Shown: positions 1 through 8,717, counted from the first letter of the stretch. The stretch is 64,000 nucleotides of DNA from Pseudomonas botevensis (GCF_019145475.1 NZ_JAHTKI010000001.1:496001-560000), one strand, 5' to 3'. Made by a program: numbers and translations. Notes: generated by a model not told the origin, from the letters alone.

Positions 1-1195
1 CCAGGGTTTCCCAACGGGTCGACTGGCTGAACGCGGTCTGGGTCGGAATGCCCGCCGGGCCGGCCTTGAAGAAGTGGTGCACGGCTTCATCGCTGGTCTG
101 GGTGATGTCCCACTTGGCGATGGCTTCTTCCATGCTGCGGCTGTGTACGGTCGGCAGGTCGGTGTGCAGCAGGCCGCCACGGGCCAGCGAACCGAGGATG
201 CTGAAAATGCCACCGGCGCGGTGCACGTCTTCCATGTGGTACTTCTGGATGTTCGGCGCGACCTTGCACAGTTGCGGCACCTGGCGCGACAGGCGATCGA
301 TGTCACGCAGGTCGAAAGCGATTTCGGCTTCCTGGGCAGCGGCCAGCAGGTGCAGGATGGTGTTGGTCGAACCGCCCATGGCGATGTCGAGCATCATCGC
401 GTTCTCGAACGCCTTGAAGTTGGCGATGTTGCGCGGCAGTACCGACTCGTCGTTCTCGCCGTAGTAACGCTTGCACAGCTCGACGATGGTGCGGCCGGCC
501 TGCAGGAACAGTTGCTCGCGGTCGCTGTGGGTGGCGAGGGTCGAACCGTTGCCCGGCAGCGCGAGGCCCAGGGCTTCGGTCAGGCAGTTCATCGAGTTGG
601 CGGTGAACATGCCGGAGCACGAACCGCAGGTCGGGCAGGCGCTGCGCTCGTACTCGGCAACCTTCTCGTCAGAAGCGCTGGAGTCGGCGGCGATCACCAT
701 GGCGTCGACGAGGTCGAGACCGTGGCTGGCCAGTTTGGTCTTGCCGGCTTCCATCGGGCCGCCGGACACGAAGATCACTGGAATGTTCAGGCGCAGGGCG
801 GCCATGAGCATGCCCGGGGTGATCTTGTCGCAGTTGGAGATACACACGATGGCGTCGGCGCAGTGGGCGTTGACCATGTACTCGACGGAGTCGGCGATGA
901 TCTCGCGGCTCGGCAGCGAATACAGCATGCCGTCATGGCCCATGGCGATGCCGTCATCCACGGCGATGGTGTTGAATTCTTTCGCGACGCCACCGGCGCG
1001 TTCGATTTCGCGGGCAACCAGTTGGCCCAGATCCTTCAGGTGCACATGGCCCGGTACGAACTGGGTGAAGGAGTTGGCAATCGCGATGATCGGCTTCTTG
1101 AAGTCGTCATCTTTCATCCCGGTGGCGCGCCACAGTGCGCGGGCGCCGGCCATGTTGCGGCCGTGGGTGGATGTTTTCGAGCGGTAATCTGGCAT
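1..1195 (-). CDS. ilvD: Dihydroxy-acid dehydratase, partial (3' end beyond window)
   Basis: Converts 2,3-dihydroxy-3-methyl(iso)valerate to the 2-keto acid in valine, isoleucine and leucine synthesis; an Fe-S enzyme of the cytosol. Reading the minus strand from the ATG at 1195 gives [17 protein letters not shown], then [11 protein letters not shown] and [17 protein letters not shown], which carry the cluster-binding cysteines of the IlvD/Edd family. About 398 of the usual ~613 residues are present; the rest lies left of base 1. No frameshift is seen. It is separated from the upstream transporter gene by about 260 bp, so it probably has its own promoter. Confidence 0.96.
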   Translation of the reverse strand, partial: MPDYRSKTSTHGRNMAGARALWRATGMKDDDFKKPIIAIANSFTQFVPGHVHLKDLGQLVAREIERAGGVAKEFNTIAVDDGIAMGHDGMLYSLPSREIIADSVEYMVNAHCADAIVCISNCDKITPGMLMAALRLNIPVIFVSGGPMEAGKTKLASHGLDLVDAMVIAADSSASDEKVAEYERSACPTCGSCSGMFTANSMNCLTEALGLALPGNGSTLATHSDREQLFLQAGRTIVELCKRYYGENDESVLPRNIANFKAFENAMMLDIAMGGSTNTILHLLAAAQEAEIAFDLRDIDRLSRQVPQLCKVAPNIQKYHMEDVHRAGGIFSILGSLARGGLLHTDLPTVHSRSMEEAIAKWDITQTSDEAVHHFFKAGPAGIPTQTAFSQSTRWETL

Positions 1196-1245
1196 GGAGC
1201 ACTCCGGGCGGCTAATCAGGTACTAAAGGGGAGTGAGCTTCTATT

Positions 1246-1284
1246 GACGTCCGGAACACGCGGAAAAATGGCCGTGTGTCCGTC
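1246..1284 (-). other. Imperfect stem-loop between the transporter gene and ilvD
   Basis: GACG at 1246-1249 pairs with CGTC at 1281-1284, and inside it GGAACACGCGG faces CCGTGTGTCC across an A-rich loop. It lies about 50 bp upstream of ilvD on the same strand. It could end the upstream operon or sit in the ilvD leader; no clean U-tract follows, so neither role is shown. The rest of 1196-1453 has no recognisable gene. Confidence 0.3.
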
Positions 1285-1453
1285 AGTTGCCGATGACGTT
1301 GCGGGATCGCCGCTAGCCTCAGCCCGAGCTCATAAACCCGCCGGGGGATGAATGGCGATGAATCTGGCGATTCTACACCGCTGGCGTCTGGAGGGAATGG
1401 CGCAAAGCGTTGTTCCAGTGCTGACGAAGCGTGCGAAATGACGACCGGCAGGA

Positions 1454-2686
1454 TCAGTCACTCTCCGGCTCTACCGTGGCGGTGGCTTGAAGCACTCTGG
1501 TGCGATGGCTGATCCGGCTGTTCAAGGCCAGCGCCACGCCGGCAAGCGAGACAAAACTGTAACCCAGCGTGGTTTGCAGGTTGGCCGGACTCAGGCTGAT
1601 CAAGGCGCTGATGAGGCCGCCGCAGATGAAGATGATCGTGCTGCCGGCCGAAGCCGAGGTTCCGGCATTCTCGGGAAACAGGCTCATGGCCCGGGATGTG
1701 GCGGCCGGTCGGGTAATGGTGGTGCCGGCGGTGCAGATCAGCATCGGGATCAGCACCGTGGCCGGGGCCAGTGCATGATTCGCGGCCAGGTACAGCATCA
1801 CTAGCCCCGACAGCAGGATCAGGCTCAGGCCTACGACGATTTGCCGGCCGGTGCTGACTCTTTGGCTCAGCAGCGTGGCGACGATGCCGCCGACCACATA
1901 AGCGGCGCCATATACCAGCAGGATCAACGAGAAGTCGTAGGCCGACAGTTGCAGGCGATCCATGAAGATCAGCGGTGAAATGACGATGAACGAGAAGTGG
2001 CAGGCAAACGCGAACGCCGAAATCAGCCAGTAACCGACGAAGTCGAAATTCCCCAGCACCCGTCGATAGGCCTCATGGAAGCCGAAGGGTGTGCCGCTGG
2101 CGGCGGGGCGGCTGCTCTCCAGAAACAGCCAGGCCTTGAACATCACCACGCCCGCCAGCGCGGTGAATACCCAGAAGCTGCCGCGCCAGCCCAGGGTGGC
2201 TTGCAGGAAGGTGCCGGCCAGGGGCGATACCGAGATGAAAATCCCGCTGGCGGTGACCATCAGGATGCGCAGGCGATCGCGCTCCTCACCGTCGAACAGG
2301 TCCTGCACCAGCGCCTGGGACAGGACGAAGCAGCCGCAGCCCAATGCCTGGACGATGCGGAATATCAGGAACAGCGTGTAGTCACTGGTGATCACGCAAC
2401 CCAGGGCGCCCAGCATCGACACGGCCATGCCGCTGAGCAACAGGCCTTTGCGCCCGATCACGTCGGACAGCGGCCCGATCAATACCTGAGCCACCGCGAT
2501 CCCGACGGCGAACAGACTGACCGAGAGGGCAATGGCCGCCGGCGTGTTGCGGAAATGTTCGGCCAGCTCCGGAAACGAGGGCAGCAGGACATCCAGCGGG
2601 AAAACACCGAGCAACACCATCGCCAGCAACAGGCTGACGGCTCCGCGCCGCTGTCGGGTGGTTGCCACGGGGTTTGCGCTATCCAT
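1454..2686 (-). CDS. MFS transporter, DHA1/Bcr-CflA-like (exporter candidate)
   Basis: A 410-residue inner-membrane protein with about 12 hydrophobic segments and the MFS motif A between TM2 and TM3 (GPLSDVIGRKG, residues ~72-82). The closest recognisable family is DHA1 drug-efflux transporters such as Bcr/CflA, which use the proton gradient. Its start overlaps the end of the diiron oxygenase gene by 8 bp, so it is the last gene of the four-gene peptide/SagB/diiron operon. By position it most likely exports, or gives self-resistance to, whatever that operon makes; substrate unknown. Confidence 0.85.
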   Translation of the reverse strand: MDSANPVATTRQRRGAVSLLLAMVLLGVFPLDVLLPSFPELAEHFRNTPAAIALSVSLFAVGIAVAQVLIGPLSDVIGRKGLLLSGMAVSMLGALGCVITSDYTLFLIFRIVQALGCGCFVLSQALVQDLFDGEERDRLRILMVTASGIFISVSPLAGTFLQATLGWRGSFWVFTALAGVVMFKAWLFLESSRPAASGTPFGFHEAYRRVLGNFDFVGYWLISAFAFACHFSFIVISPLIFMDRLQLSAYDFSLILLVYGAAYVVGGIVATLLSQRVSTGRQIVVGLSLILLSGLVMLYLAANHALAPATVLIPMLICTAGTTITRPAATSRAMSLFPENAGTSASAGSTIIFICGGLISALISLSPANLQTTLGYSFVSLAGVALALNSRISHRTRVLQATATVEPESD

Positions 2687-3641
2687 CGATCAGTCCTGCC
2701 TGGGCGAACAGTGCGCGGTTACGGGGGGATTCGAAAAAACCGGCCTTGCGCAGCGCGTCCAGCGTCGCGGTGGCGCCTGAGCGGGCGCGCTGCCGGCTGA
2801 GCGGCGTCGCCGCCGTCTCGCAGACAATCTGCGTCACGGCCTGTTCGGCGATGCCTGCGCCGCGCAGGCTCTGTCGCAACCAGTGTTCGTCGACCTCGAA
2901 GAAAATCTCGATGATGTCCAGCAGCATTGCGCTGGCAAAGAGCTGCTGGCGGCTGCTCAGGGTCAGCCACAGGTAATGGAACACTTCGGCGAAGTAGCGG
3001 CTGTGACGGGCCTCGTCGGCCAGGTGGTCGCGCAGCATGTCATTCACACTGGACACCAGGCTGTCGCGACAGACGTCGAGCAGTTCCCGGGCGATGATGG
3101 TTTCCGAGACGAAGCCGAGGAGAAACCACGCCAGTGGGCGGTCCATTTCCGGCGTTCGGGCAACCAGTGCGTTCATGCAGGTGATGCGCCGTGGCATCTG
3201 CGGGCGCTCGGCGATTCCGTACAGGGCGGCAATCTGTTCCGCCAACTGACTGGAGAACAGCGCGTGATACCCCTCGTCGGTATAGAGCTGGAGCGCGGCG
3301 GTCTTCATCGGTGGCGGGACTTCGGCCGGCAGCTCTGCGTGGATGATGACTTCCACCGCGCGATTGACGATGCGGTGTTCGAGGAGGGTGGTGTAGTCGA
3401 GAAAATGCACCAGGTGATTGGCCGTCAGCCGATGCAGCACGTCGCGCCCGGCGGCTTCAATGGCCGGATGGGCCAGATAGGGCAGGAGGGCGGGGGGAAA
3501 CCAGTGGCGGGTTTGCAGTTGCTGCTGCACGTCTTCCGGCAACTGATAGTCGTGGGTGCTGCTGCGCACCGAGGCGCGGCGGTTCCAGTCGCCCAGCGTG
3601 AATCCGGCGGTGTCATGTACGGAGGTCTTGAGGGTGCTCAT
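2679..3641 (-). CDS. AurF-like diiron oxygenase
   Basis: A 320-residue soluble protein with the full metal-ligand pattern of the AurF (p-aminobenzoate N-oxygenase) family: E88 in LLEHR, E123 and H126 in DEGYH, E180 in SETII, and H206, E210, H213 in HLADEARH. Spacing matches the AurF ligand set closely. AurF relatives oxidise aryl amines to nitro compounds or catalyse other O2-dependent oxidations; the substrate here is unknown. The ATG at 3641 overlaps the stop of the SagB-like gene as ATGA and was chosen over a longer frame reaching 3893, which would run deep into that gene. Translation is probably coupled. Confidence 0.88.
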   Translation of the reverse strand: MSTLKTSVHDTAGFTLGDWNRRASVRSSTHDYQLPEDVQQQLQTRHWFPPALLPYLAHPAIEAAGRDVLHRLTANHLVHFLDYTTLLEHRIVNRAVEVIIHAELPAEVPPPMKTAALQLYTDEGYHALFSSQLAEQIAALYGIAERPQMPRRITCMNALVARTPEMDRPLAWFLLGFVSETIIARELLDVCRDSLVSSVNDMLRDHLADEARHSRYFAEVFHYLWLTLSSRQQLFASAMLLDIIEIFFEVDEHWLRQSLRGAGIAEQAVTQIVCETAATPLSRQRARSGATATLDALRKAGFFESPRNRALFAQAGLIDG

Positions 3642-4759
3642 GGCTGTGTTTCCCGCAACAGATCGCGCATTTCCTGGCACATCGCCTGCCCGTCGCTTTT
3701 GCCGCAGCCGACGAAGAACAGCGGTTGCTCGGCGTCCTCGAGTTTCAGCAAAGCCTGGACCTGTTCGTCGGTGAAGGCCCCGGTCAGCCAGGTGTTCAGG
3801 CCCAGGGCGGTGGCGACCAGCTGGAACGTCTGCGAGAGGTGGCCGGCCTCCACGAAGGCCATGCGATAGGCCCGTGAATGCAGGTATTTCCACCAGAGCC
3901 GGTCGAACCGGGCGGTGATGAACAGGCCCAGTGGCAGATTGTTGATGAAGTGCTGGCCGCCGAGCAGTTGGCCCAGGGCGCTATCGGGCAGGGGGCTCAC
4001 CTGTGTCAAGGCGTGTGCGACCGGGCAGTAGGCGTAGACGCCGGGTTCCAGGCCTTCGACGTTCTGCACCAGCAGAAAACCTTCGCAGGCATTCAGCCCA
4101 CCCCCGGAAGGGCTGCTGCGGCGTGCGCCGAGGCCAGGGGCGACGCCGTCGTCGCTGTCATGTTCGCGTTCGTGCAAGTAGCCCAGGGACAGATAAAGCA
4201 ACGTGCTGAGGTCATTCAGGGAAATTGCGCCATCGCTGAAACTGCGACAGGTTTTACGTCGGGTCAGGGCCGCGGACAGGCTGTCGCGAGCGACTGCGCC
4301 AGGTGTCGGGAGCGCGATGCGCGAACTTCCGGGATATTGCGGCCGATCGGTTTTCGGCGCGGGTGTGGCGAGTACTTCCGTGCAATGCTCCAGATATTGT
4401 CTGGACCATTCCTTGATGTTCTGTGGTGTGTGTGAACTGGGTATGTTTTGCGTGCCGATATGAAATATCTTTGATAGTTCATCCCAGCCCCATGCGGGAC
4501 TTTCAATGAATGTTGTACTTATTATTCCGGCATTCAATAGTTGAGTGTCTATCGTGTTTTGTTTATCGAAAGTATTCGGCTCGTTGATAAGTTGTGCAAG
4601 TCGACTGGAATATTCAAGGTCAAGTTCATGTTGAACATGATCCTTGTAGTTCCAGACCACCTGCCCAGGGGGGCGCGGAAGTATGAACAGGTAGGGATTG
4701 ATGTGCATTTTCGCGGGTTCGCTCTGGATGAAATCAAAAAGACGCCGGGGGGCCGGCAC
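3638..4759 (-). CDS. SagB/ThcOx-type FMN-dependent dehydrogenase
   Basis: A 373-residue nitroreductase-fold protein. After a divergent N-terminal ~140 residues, the flavin domain shows RRKTCRSF, the SagB-type SPSGGGLNACE stretch, GLEPGVYAYCP and a C-terminal GLNTWLTGAFTDEQ followed by PLFFVGCGK. Family members oxidise azolines to azoles in RiPP pathways or do other flavin oxidations. No YcaO cyclodehydratase is nearby, so azole formation is not implied. The start used is GTG at 4759, 20 bp after the peptide gene, with AGGA 9 bp upstream; ATG at 4708 is an alternative. The 5' third is visibly AT-richer than neighbouring genes, hinting at transfer. Confidence 0.85.
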   Translation of the reverse strand: MPAPRRLFDFIQSEPAKMHINPYLFILPRPPGQVVWNYKDHVQHELDLEYSSRLAQLINEPNTFDKQNTIDTQLLNAGIISTTFIESPAWGWDELSKIFHIGTQNIPSSHTPQNIKEWSRQYLEHCTEVLATPAPKTDRPQYPGSSRIALPTPGAVARDSLSAALTRRKTCRSFSDGAISLNDLSTLLYLSLGYLHEREHDSDDGVAPGLGARRSSPSGGGLNACEGFLLVQNVEGLEPGVYAYCPVAHALTQVSPLPDSALGQLLGGQHFINNLPLGLFITARFDRLWWKYLHSRAYRMAFVEAGHLSQTFQLVATALGLNTWLTGAFTDEQVQALLKLEDAEQPLFFVGCGKSDGQAMCQEMRDLLRETQP

Positions 4760-4779
4760 TCCCCTGCGTCCTGATTTAC

Positions 4780-4854
4780 TTAACGGGTCGCTTTAGGGGC
4801 AACCAGAAAAGCCAGGTTGGCGATTTTGCTGGATTCGAGAGTAATGGTTTTCAT
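4780..4854 (-). CDS. 24-residue peptide, candidate RiPP precursor
   Basis: A very short gene with a strong Shine-Dalgarno sequence (AAGGAG, 7 bp before ATG). The peptide begins MKTITLESSK, has a hydrophobic middle (IANLAFLV) and ends APKATR. It is the first gene of an operon with a SagB-type oxidoreductase, a diiron oxygenase and an exporter, 20 bp ahead of the SagB-like start. Size and context resemble PqqA-like precursors, but the Glu-x3-Tyr of PqqA is absent, as are Cys and aromatic residues other than one Phe. It has few Ser/Thr (S8, S9, T3, T5, T23). It could instead be a leader peptide for translational coupling. Function is inferred from context only. Confidence 0.6.
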   Translation of the reverse strand: MKTITLESSKIANLAFLVAPKATR

Positions 4855-4892
4855 GAGTGAACTCCTTGTTCATTGTTGATTTGATGATGAGT

Positions 4893-4908
4893 GCCACCTC
4901 GTGGTGAC
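4893..4908 (-). other. Leader hairpin of the peptide operon
   Basis: On the minus strand GTCACC-ACGA-GGTGGC folds into a 6-bp stem (one G-T pair) with a 4-nt loop. If the proposed promoter is right, this hairpin is at the extreme 5' end of the mRNA and may stabilise it. Confidence 0.35.
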
Positions 4909-4914
4909 AACTTA

Positions 4915-4942
4915 ATAATAGTTTGTAATGGATTGTTGGCAA
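4915..4942 (-). promoter_or_regulatory. Predicted sigma-70 promoter of the peptide operon
   Basis: TTGCCA (4942-4937) and TATTAT (4920-4915) on the minus strand are 16 bp apart, each one or two mismatches from consensus. Transcription would start near 4908, giving a leader of about 54 nt before the peptide ATG. The surrounding 4855-5135 stretch is AT-rich, holds the palindrome GGAATATTCC (4957-4966) and two CTTGTAGGG repeats (5005-5013, 5056-5064), and contains no convincing gene. Confidence 0.45.
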
Positions 4943-5135
4943 ACAAATATTGAGTAGGAATATTCCAGTAATTTTGTCGGAGCAATCTTGTGTCTTGAGA
5001 CTAACTTGTAGGGTTTATTTCCTTGTTTGCAAGATACAGGGAAATATCCTCGTCGCTTGTAGGGCGCAAGAGTAGGAAGGTTATAAATATGAAGGGCAAA
5101 TCCGCAGCCGGGCGTTGTGCCGTCGTGCAAGGCAA

Positions 5136-5162
5136 ACGGGGAGCCCGTGGGCTCCCCGTTTT
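5136..5162 (-). terminator. Terminator after rlmI
   Basis: ACGGGGAGCC (5136-5145), a 4-nt loop and GGCTCCCCGT (5150-5159) form a 10-bp perfect stem right after the rlmI stop. The flanking T runs are short on both strands (3-4 nt), so strength is uncertain. Confidence 0.7.
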
Positions 5163-5168
5163 CGCCGA

Positions 5169-6365
5169 TCAGCTGTTTGGCAGCAGGCGGCAGGTGATGC
5201 TCTTGATGTAGCGGGTTTCGGCGATGGCCGGGTGGACCGGATGATCCGGACCCTGACCGCCACGCTCCAGCAACTGGATGTTGCGATCCAGGTGGCGGGC
5301 GCTGGTCAGCAGGATGTTCTGCAGGTCGTCTTCCGGCAGGTGCATCGAGCAGGATGCGCTGACCAGGATGCCGTCCTTGGTGAGCAGGCGCATGGCTTGC
5401 TCGTTGAGGCGGCGGTAGGCGCCTTCGCCGTTCTTCATGTCTTTCTTGCGCTTGATGAACGCCGGCGGGTCGGCAACGATCACGTCGAAGCGCTCTTCGG
5501 CAGCCTTGAGTTCTTTCAGCGCCTCGAAGACGTCGCCTTCGATGCAGGTCATCTTGTCGGCGAAACCGTTCAGGGCGGCGTTGCGCTCCACGCCATCGAG
5601 GGCGAAGCCCGACGCGTCGACGCAGAACACTTCGCTGGCACCGAACGCACCGGCCTGCACGCCCCAGCCACCGATGTAGCTGTACAGGTCCAGCACGCGT
5701 TTGCCGTTGACGTAAGGCGCCAGGCGCGCGCGGTTCATGCGGTGATCGTAGAACCAGCCGGTTTTCTGGCCCTGGATCACCGGGGCTTCGAATTTCACGC
5801 CGTTCTCTTCCAGCGCGACCCATTCCGGCACCAGGCCGAACACGGTTTCGACGTAGCGGTTCAGGCCTTCGGCATCGCGGGCGGCGGAGTCGTTCTTGAA
5901 CAGAATGCCGCTTGGCTTGAGCACCTGAGTCAGCGCGGCGATCACGTCATCTTTATGCGCTTCCATGGTTGCCGAGGCGATCTGTACCACGACGATATCG
6001 CCGAAACGGTCGACCACCAGACCCGGCAGCAGGTCGGAATCGCCGTAGACCAGACGATAGAAAGGCTTGTCGAACAGGCGCTCGCGCAGCGACAGGGCGA
6101 CGTTCAGGCGATGTACCAGCAGCGATTTGTCCAGCGACAGCTTGATGTCGCGCGACAGCAGGCGGGCGCAGATCAGGTTGTTCGGGCTCATGGCGACGAT
6201 GCCCAGCGGCTTGCCACCGGCGGCTTCGAGGATGGCCTGGTCACCGGCCTGGAAGCCGTGCAGCGGCGTGGCGGCCACGTCGATTTCGTTGCTGTAGACC
6301 CACAGGTGACCGGCGCGCAGGCGACGGTCGGCGTTGGCTTTTAGGCGCAAGCTAGGCAGGGACAT
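5169..6365 (-). CDS. rlmI: 23S rRNA (cytosine(1962)-C5)-methyltransferase
   Basis: A 398-residue class I SAM-dependent RNA methyltransferase of the RlmI/YccW family. The N-terminal PUA-type RNA-binding segment starts SLPSLRLKANADRRLRAGH; the SAM-binding core follows with VLDLYSYIGGWG, and the active-site region has VADPPAF and SASCSMH, the latter with the catalytic-type cysteine. The ATG at 6365 was chosen over an upstream start at 6488 because GGAG lies 7 bp before it and the length fits the family. It stands alone, divergent from the HDOD gene. Confidence 0.93.
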   Translation of the reverse strand: MSLPSLRLKANADRRLRAGHLWVYSNEIDVAATPLHGFQAGDQAILEAAGGKPLGIVAMSPNNLICARLLSRDIKLSLDKSLLVHRLNVALSLRERLFDKPFYRLVYGDSDLLPGLVVDRFGDIVVVQIASATMEAHKDDVIAALTQVLKPSGILFKNDSAARDAEGLNRYVETVFGLVPEWVALEENGVKFEAPVIQGQKTGWFYDHRMNRARLAPYVNGKRVLDLYSYIGGWGVQAGAFGASEVFCVDASGFALDGVERNAALNGFADKMTCIEGDVFEALKELKAAEERFDVIVADPPAFIKRKKDMKNGEGAYRRLNEQAMRLLTKDGILVSASCSMHLPEDDLQNILLTSARHLDRNIQLLERGGQGPDHPVHPAIAETRYIKSITCRLLPNS

Positions 6366-6616
6366 GACGTCGCTCCGGAAAAAAGAGCGGGAGTATACCG
6401 TGTTGCGGCTGGCGTCGGGCCGGGTGAGCGATGAAACGCTGACGGCGCCATCGTCGGAACACCGCCCGGAGCAGGCTCGCGTGCACAATTGGATACAAGT
6501 GAATCAGGCGAAATCCATGGGCTGGTCTTGAATGAAATCTTCCCGATCTGCCCCTCGAAGTGTCGTCCGTCGGTTTTTAAGGGTTAGAATCGCCGCCTGT
6601 CCCAGAGTGTGTACTT

Positions 6617-7483
6617 ATGTCCCAAGAGCTGACCACCGAACAGATTCAACAGTCCCTGCAAGGCATCAGCGTGCCGGCGCAGCCGCAGATCATGGTGGAT
6701 CTGCAGATGGAGCAGTACATGCCTGACCCGGATCTGGAGACGATCGCCAAGCTGATCTCCCAGGACCCCGGCCTGTCCGGCTCGCTGCTGAAAATCGTCA
6801 ATTCGCCGTATTACGGCCTGAGCAACAAGATCACCTCGATCAAGCGCGCGGTGAACCTGTTGGGCAGCCGTTCGATCGTCAATTTGATCAATGCGATGTC
6901 GATCAAGGGCGAGATGAACGACGACACCATCGTCACCCTCAACCGCTTCTGGGATACCGCCCAGGATGTCGCGATGACCTGCCTGACCCTGGCCAAGCGC
7001 GTCGGCACCGAGGCGAGCGACGAGGCCTACGCACTGGGCCTGTTCCACGACTGCGGCGTGCCGCTGATGCTGCAGCGTTTCCCTGACTACATGACCACGC
7101 TCGAAGAAGCCTATGGCAGTGCCAGTGCCGAATGCCGGGTGGTGGACACAGAAAACCGTGTGTACAACACCAACCATTCGGTGGTCGGTTACTACACCGC
7201 CAAATCCTGGCGTCTGCCGGAGCATGTCAGCGCGGCCATCGCCAACCACCATAATGCCTTGGCGATCTTCAGCGACGACACCTCGCGCAACACTCAGATG
7301 AAAAACCTGCTGGCGATCCTCAAGATGGCCGAACATATCTGTGCGTCGTACCGGGTACTGGGCAATCAGACCGAAGACTTCGAATGGCAGGCGGTCGGGC
7401 CGCTGGTGCTCGAGTACATCGGCCTCTCGGAGTACGACTTCGAAACCCTCAAGCAAACGATCCGCGAACTCGGCGCACACTGA
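6617..7483 (+). CDS. HDOD domain-containing protein
   Basis: A 288-residue protein made mostly of one HDOD domain (~20-220), the HD-related output domain found in bacterial signalling proteins. Typical stretches are ISQDPGLSGSLLKIVNSPYYG and ITSIKRAVNLLGSRSIVNLI, both conserved in the family. No receiver or GGDEF domain is fused. Catalytic HD-GYP residues are not evident, so it is more likely a protein-interaction or regulatory module than a phosphodiesterase. It lies 29 bp before mutM on the same strand. Its partner is unknown. Confidence 0.85.
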   Translation: MSQELTTEQIQQSLQGISVPAQPQIMVDLQMEQYMPDPDLETIAKLISQDPGLSGSLLKIVNSPYYGLSNKITSIKRAVNLLGSRSIVNLINAMSIKGEMNDDTIVTLNRFWDTAQDVAMTCLTLAKRVGTEASDEAYALGLFHDCGVPLMLQRFPDYMTTLEEAYGSASAECRVVDTENRVYNTNHSVVGYYTAKSWRLPEHVSAAIANHHNALAIFSDDTSRNTQMKNLLAILKMAEHICASYRVLGNQTEDFEWQAVGPLVLEYIGLSEYDFETLKQTIRELGAH

Positions 7484-7512
7484 TTCAACAAGCCCATTGA
7501 TTCGAGAAACTC

Positions 7513-8325
7513 ATGCCTGAATTGCCGGAAGTCGAAACCACCCGTCGCGGTATCGCCCCGCATCTGGAGGGCCAGCGCGTCAGTCGGGTGATCGTGCGTG
7601 ACCGGCGTTTGCGCTGGCCGATCCCCGAAGACCTCGATGTGCGCCTGTCCGGGCAGCGCATCGTGCTGGTCGAGCGGCGGGCCAAGTACCTGCTGATCAA
7701 TGCCGAGGCCGGCACGCTGATCAGCCACTTGGGCATGTCGGGCAATTTGCGCCTGGTGGAGGTCGGGCTGCCGGCGCTCAAGCATGAGCATGTGGACATC
7801 GAGCTGGAATCCGGCCTGGCCCTGCGCTACACCGATCCCCGGCGTTTCGGCGCGATGCTGTGGAGCAACGATCCGCTCAATCACGAATTGCTGATCCGCC
7901 TCGGGCCGGAACCGCTGACCGACCTGTTCGACGGCGAGCGGCTGTTCCAGCTGTCCCGTGGACGGTCGATGGCGGTCAAACCGTTCATCATGGACAACGC
8001 GGTGGTGGTGGGCGTCGGCAATATTTATGCGACCGAAGCGCTGTTCGCCGCCGGCATCGATCCGCGCCGCGAGGCCAAGGGCATTTCCCGGGCGCGGTAT
8101 CTGAAGCTGGCGATCGAGATCAAACGCATCCTCGCGGCGGCCATCGAGCGCGGCGGCACCACGTTGCGCGACTTCATTGGCGGCGACGGGCAGCCGGGGT
8201 ATTTCCAGCAGGAGCTGTTTGTCTACGGCCGTGGTGGGGAACACTGCAAGGTCTGCGGCACGGGGCTGCGGGAAGTCAAACTCGGGCAGCGTGCCAGTGT
8301 GTGGTGCCCGCGCTGCCAGACCTGA
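7513..8325 (+). CDS. mutM: Formamidopyrimidine-DNA glycosylase
   Basis: A 270-residue base-excision repair enzyme that removes 8-oxoguanine and formamidopyrimidines and nicks the abasic site. The mature N-terminus PELPEVET supplies the catalytic Pro and Glu; the H2TH region has [18 protein letters not shown], and the C-terminal zinc finger is CKVC...CPRC at residues ~246-269. Length and motifs are standard for Fpg. Confidence 0.97.
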   Translation: MPELPEVETTRRGIAPHLEGQRVSRVIVRDRRLRWPIPEDLDVRLSGQRIVLVERRAKYLLINAEAGTLISHLGMSGNLRLVEVGLPALKHEHVDIELESGLALRYTDPRRFGAMLWSNDPLNHELLIRLGPEPLTDLFDGERLFQLSRGRSMAVKPFIMDNAVVVGVGNIYATEALFAAGIDPRREAKGISRARYLKLAIEIKRILAAAIERGGTTLRDFIGGDGQPGYFQQELFVYGRGGEHCKVCGTGLREVKLGQRASVWCPRCQT

Positions 8326-8393
8326 GCAAAAAGCTGAAAAAGTCCTACGGTCTATAGTGAGTTGTCTCACTGTTCAGCCCGAAGGATCGTGCC

Positions 8394-8717
8394 ATGAAAT
8401 CCCTGCAAATCCTCTTTGTCACGCTGCTGCTGTGTTCCAGCCTGGCCGTCCAGGCCACGGAAGGCGGCAGCGGTGATCCGCGCTACGCCATCCAGAATCC
8501 ACCGGCCTACGCCATGCTTGGCGATCTGCTGATTGCCCGGCCATTGCTGGTGGTGGCAACAGTGATCGGGGCGGGGGCGTTTGTCGTGTCGTTGCCGTTT
8601 ACCGCACTGGGCGGCGGGATTGGCGATGCGGGGCAGGCGTTGGTGGTCGAACCGGCGAAGGCCGCGTTCGTGCGGTGCCTGGGGTGTACGGGAGAGGGGT
8701 TTGAGCAGCGCGAGTGA
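8394..8717 (+). CDS. Small exported protein, function unknown
   Basis: A 107-residue protein with a clear signal peptide ([21 protein letters not shown], cleavage likely after A21) and a second hydrophobic stretch at ~43-67 ([25 protein letters not shown]), so it may stay in the inner membrane or span it once. Two cysteines (RCLGC) lie near the C-terminus. AGGATC precedes the ATG at a usable distance. I do not recognise a function; similar short proteins are common in Pseudomonas. Downstream is a REP doublet. Confidence 0.75.
   Translation: MKSLQILFVTLLLCSSLAVQATEGGSGDPRYAIQNPPAYAMLGDLLIARPLLVVATVIGAGAFVVSLPFTALGGGIGDAGQALVVEPAKAAFVRCLGCTGEGFEQRE

Noticed and set aside
2883..3869. 328-residue plus-strand frame over the diiron oxygenase and SagB genes
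   Set aside because: No domains, and it conflicts with the conserved AurF ligands on the minus strand.
4912..5823. 303-residue frame spanning the peptide-operon promoter and rlmI
   Set aside because: Out-of-frame with rlmI, basic low-information sequence; ends in AT-rich non-coding DNA.
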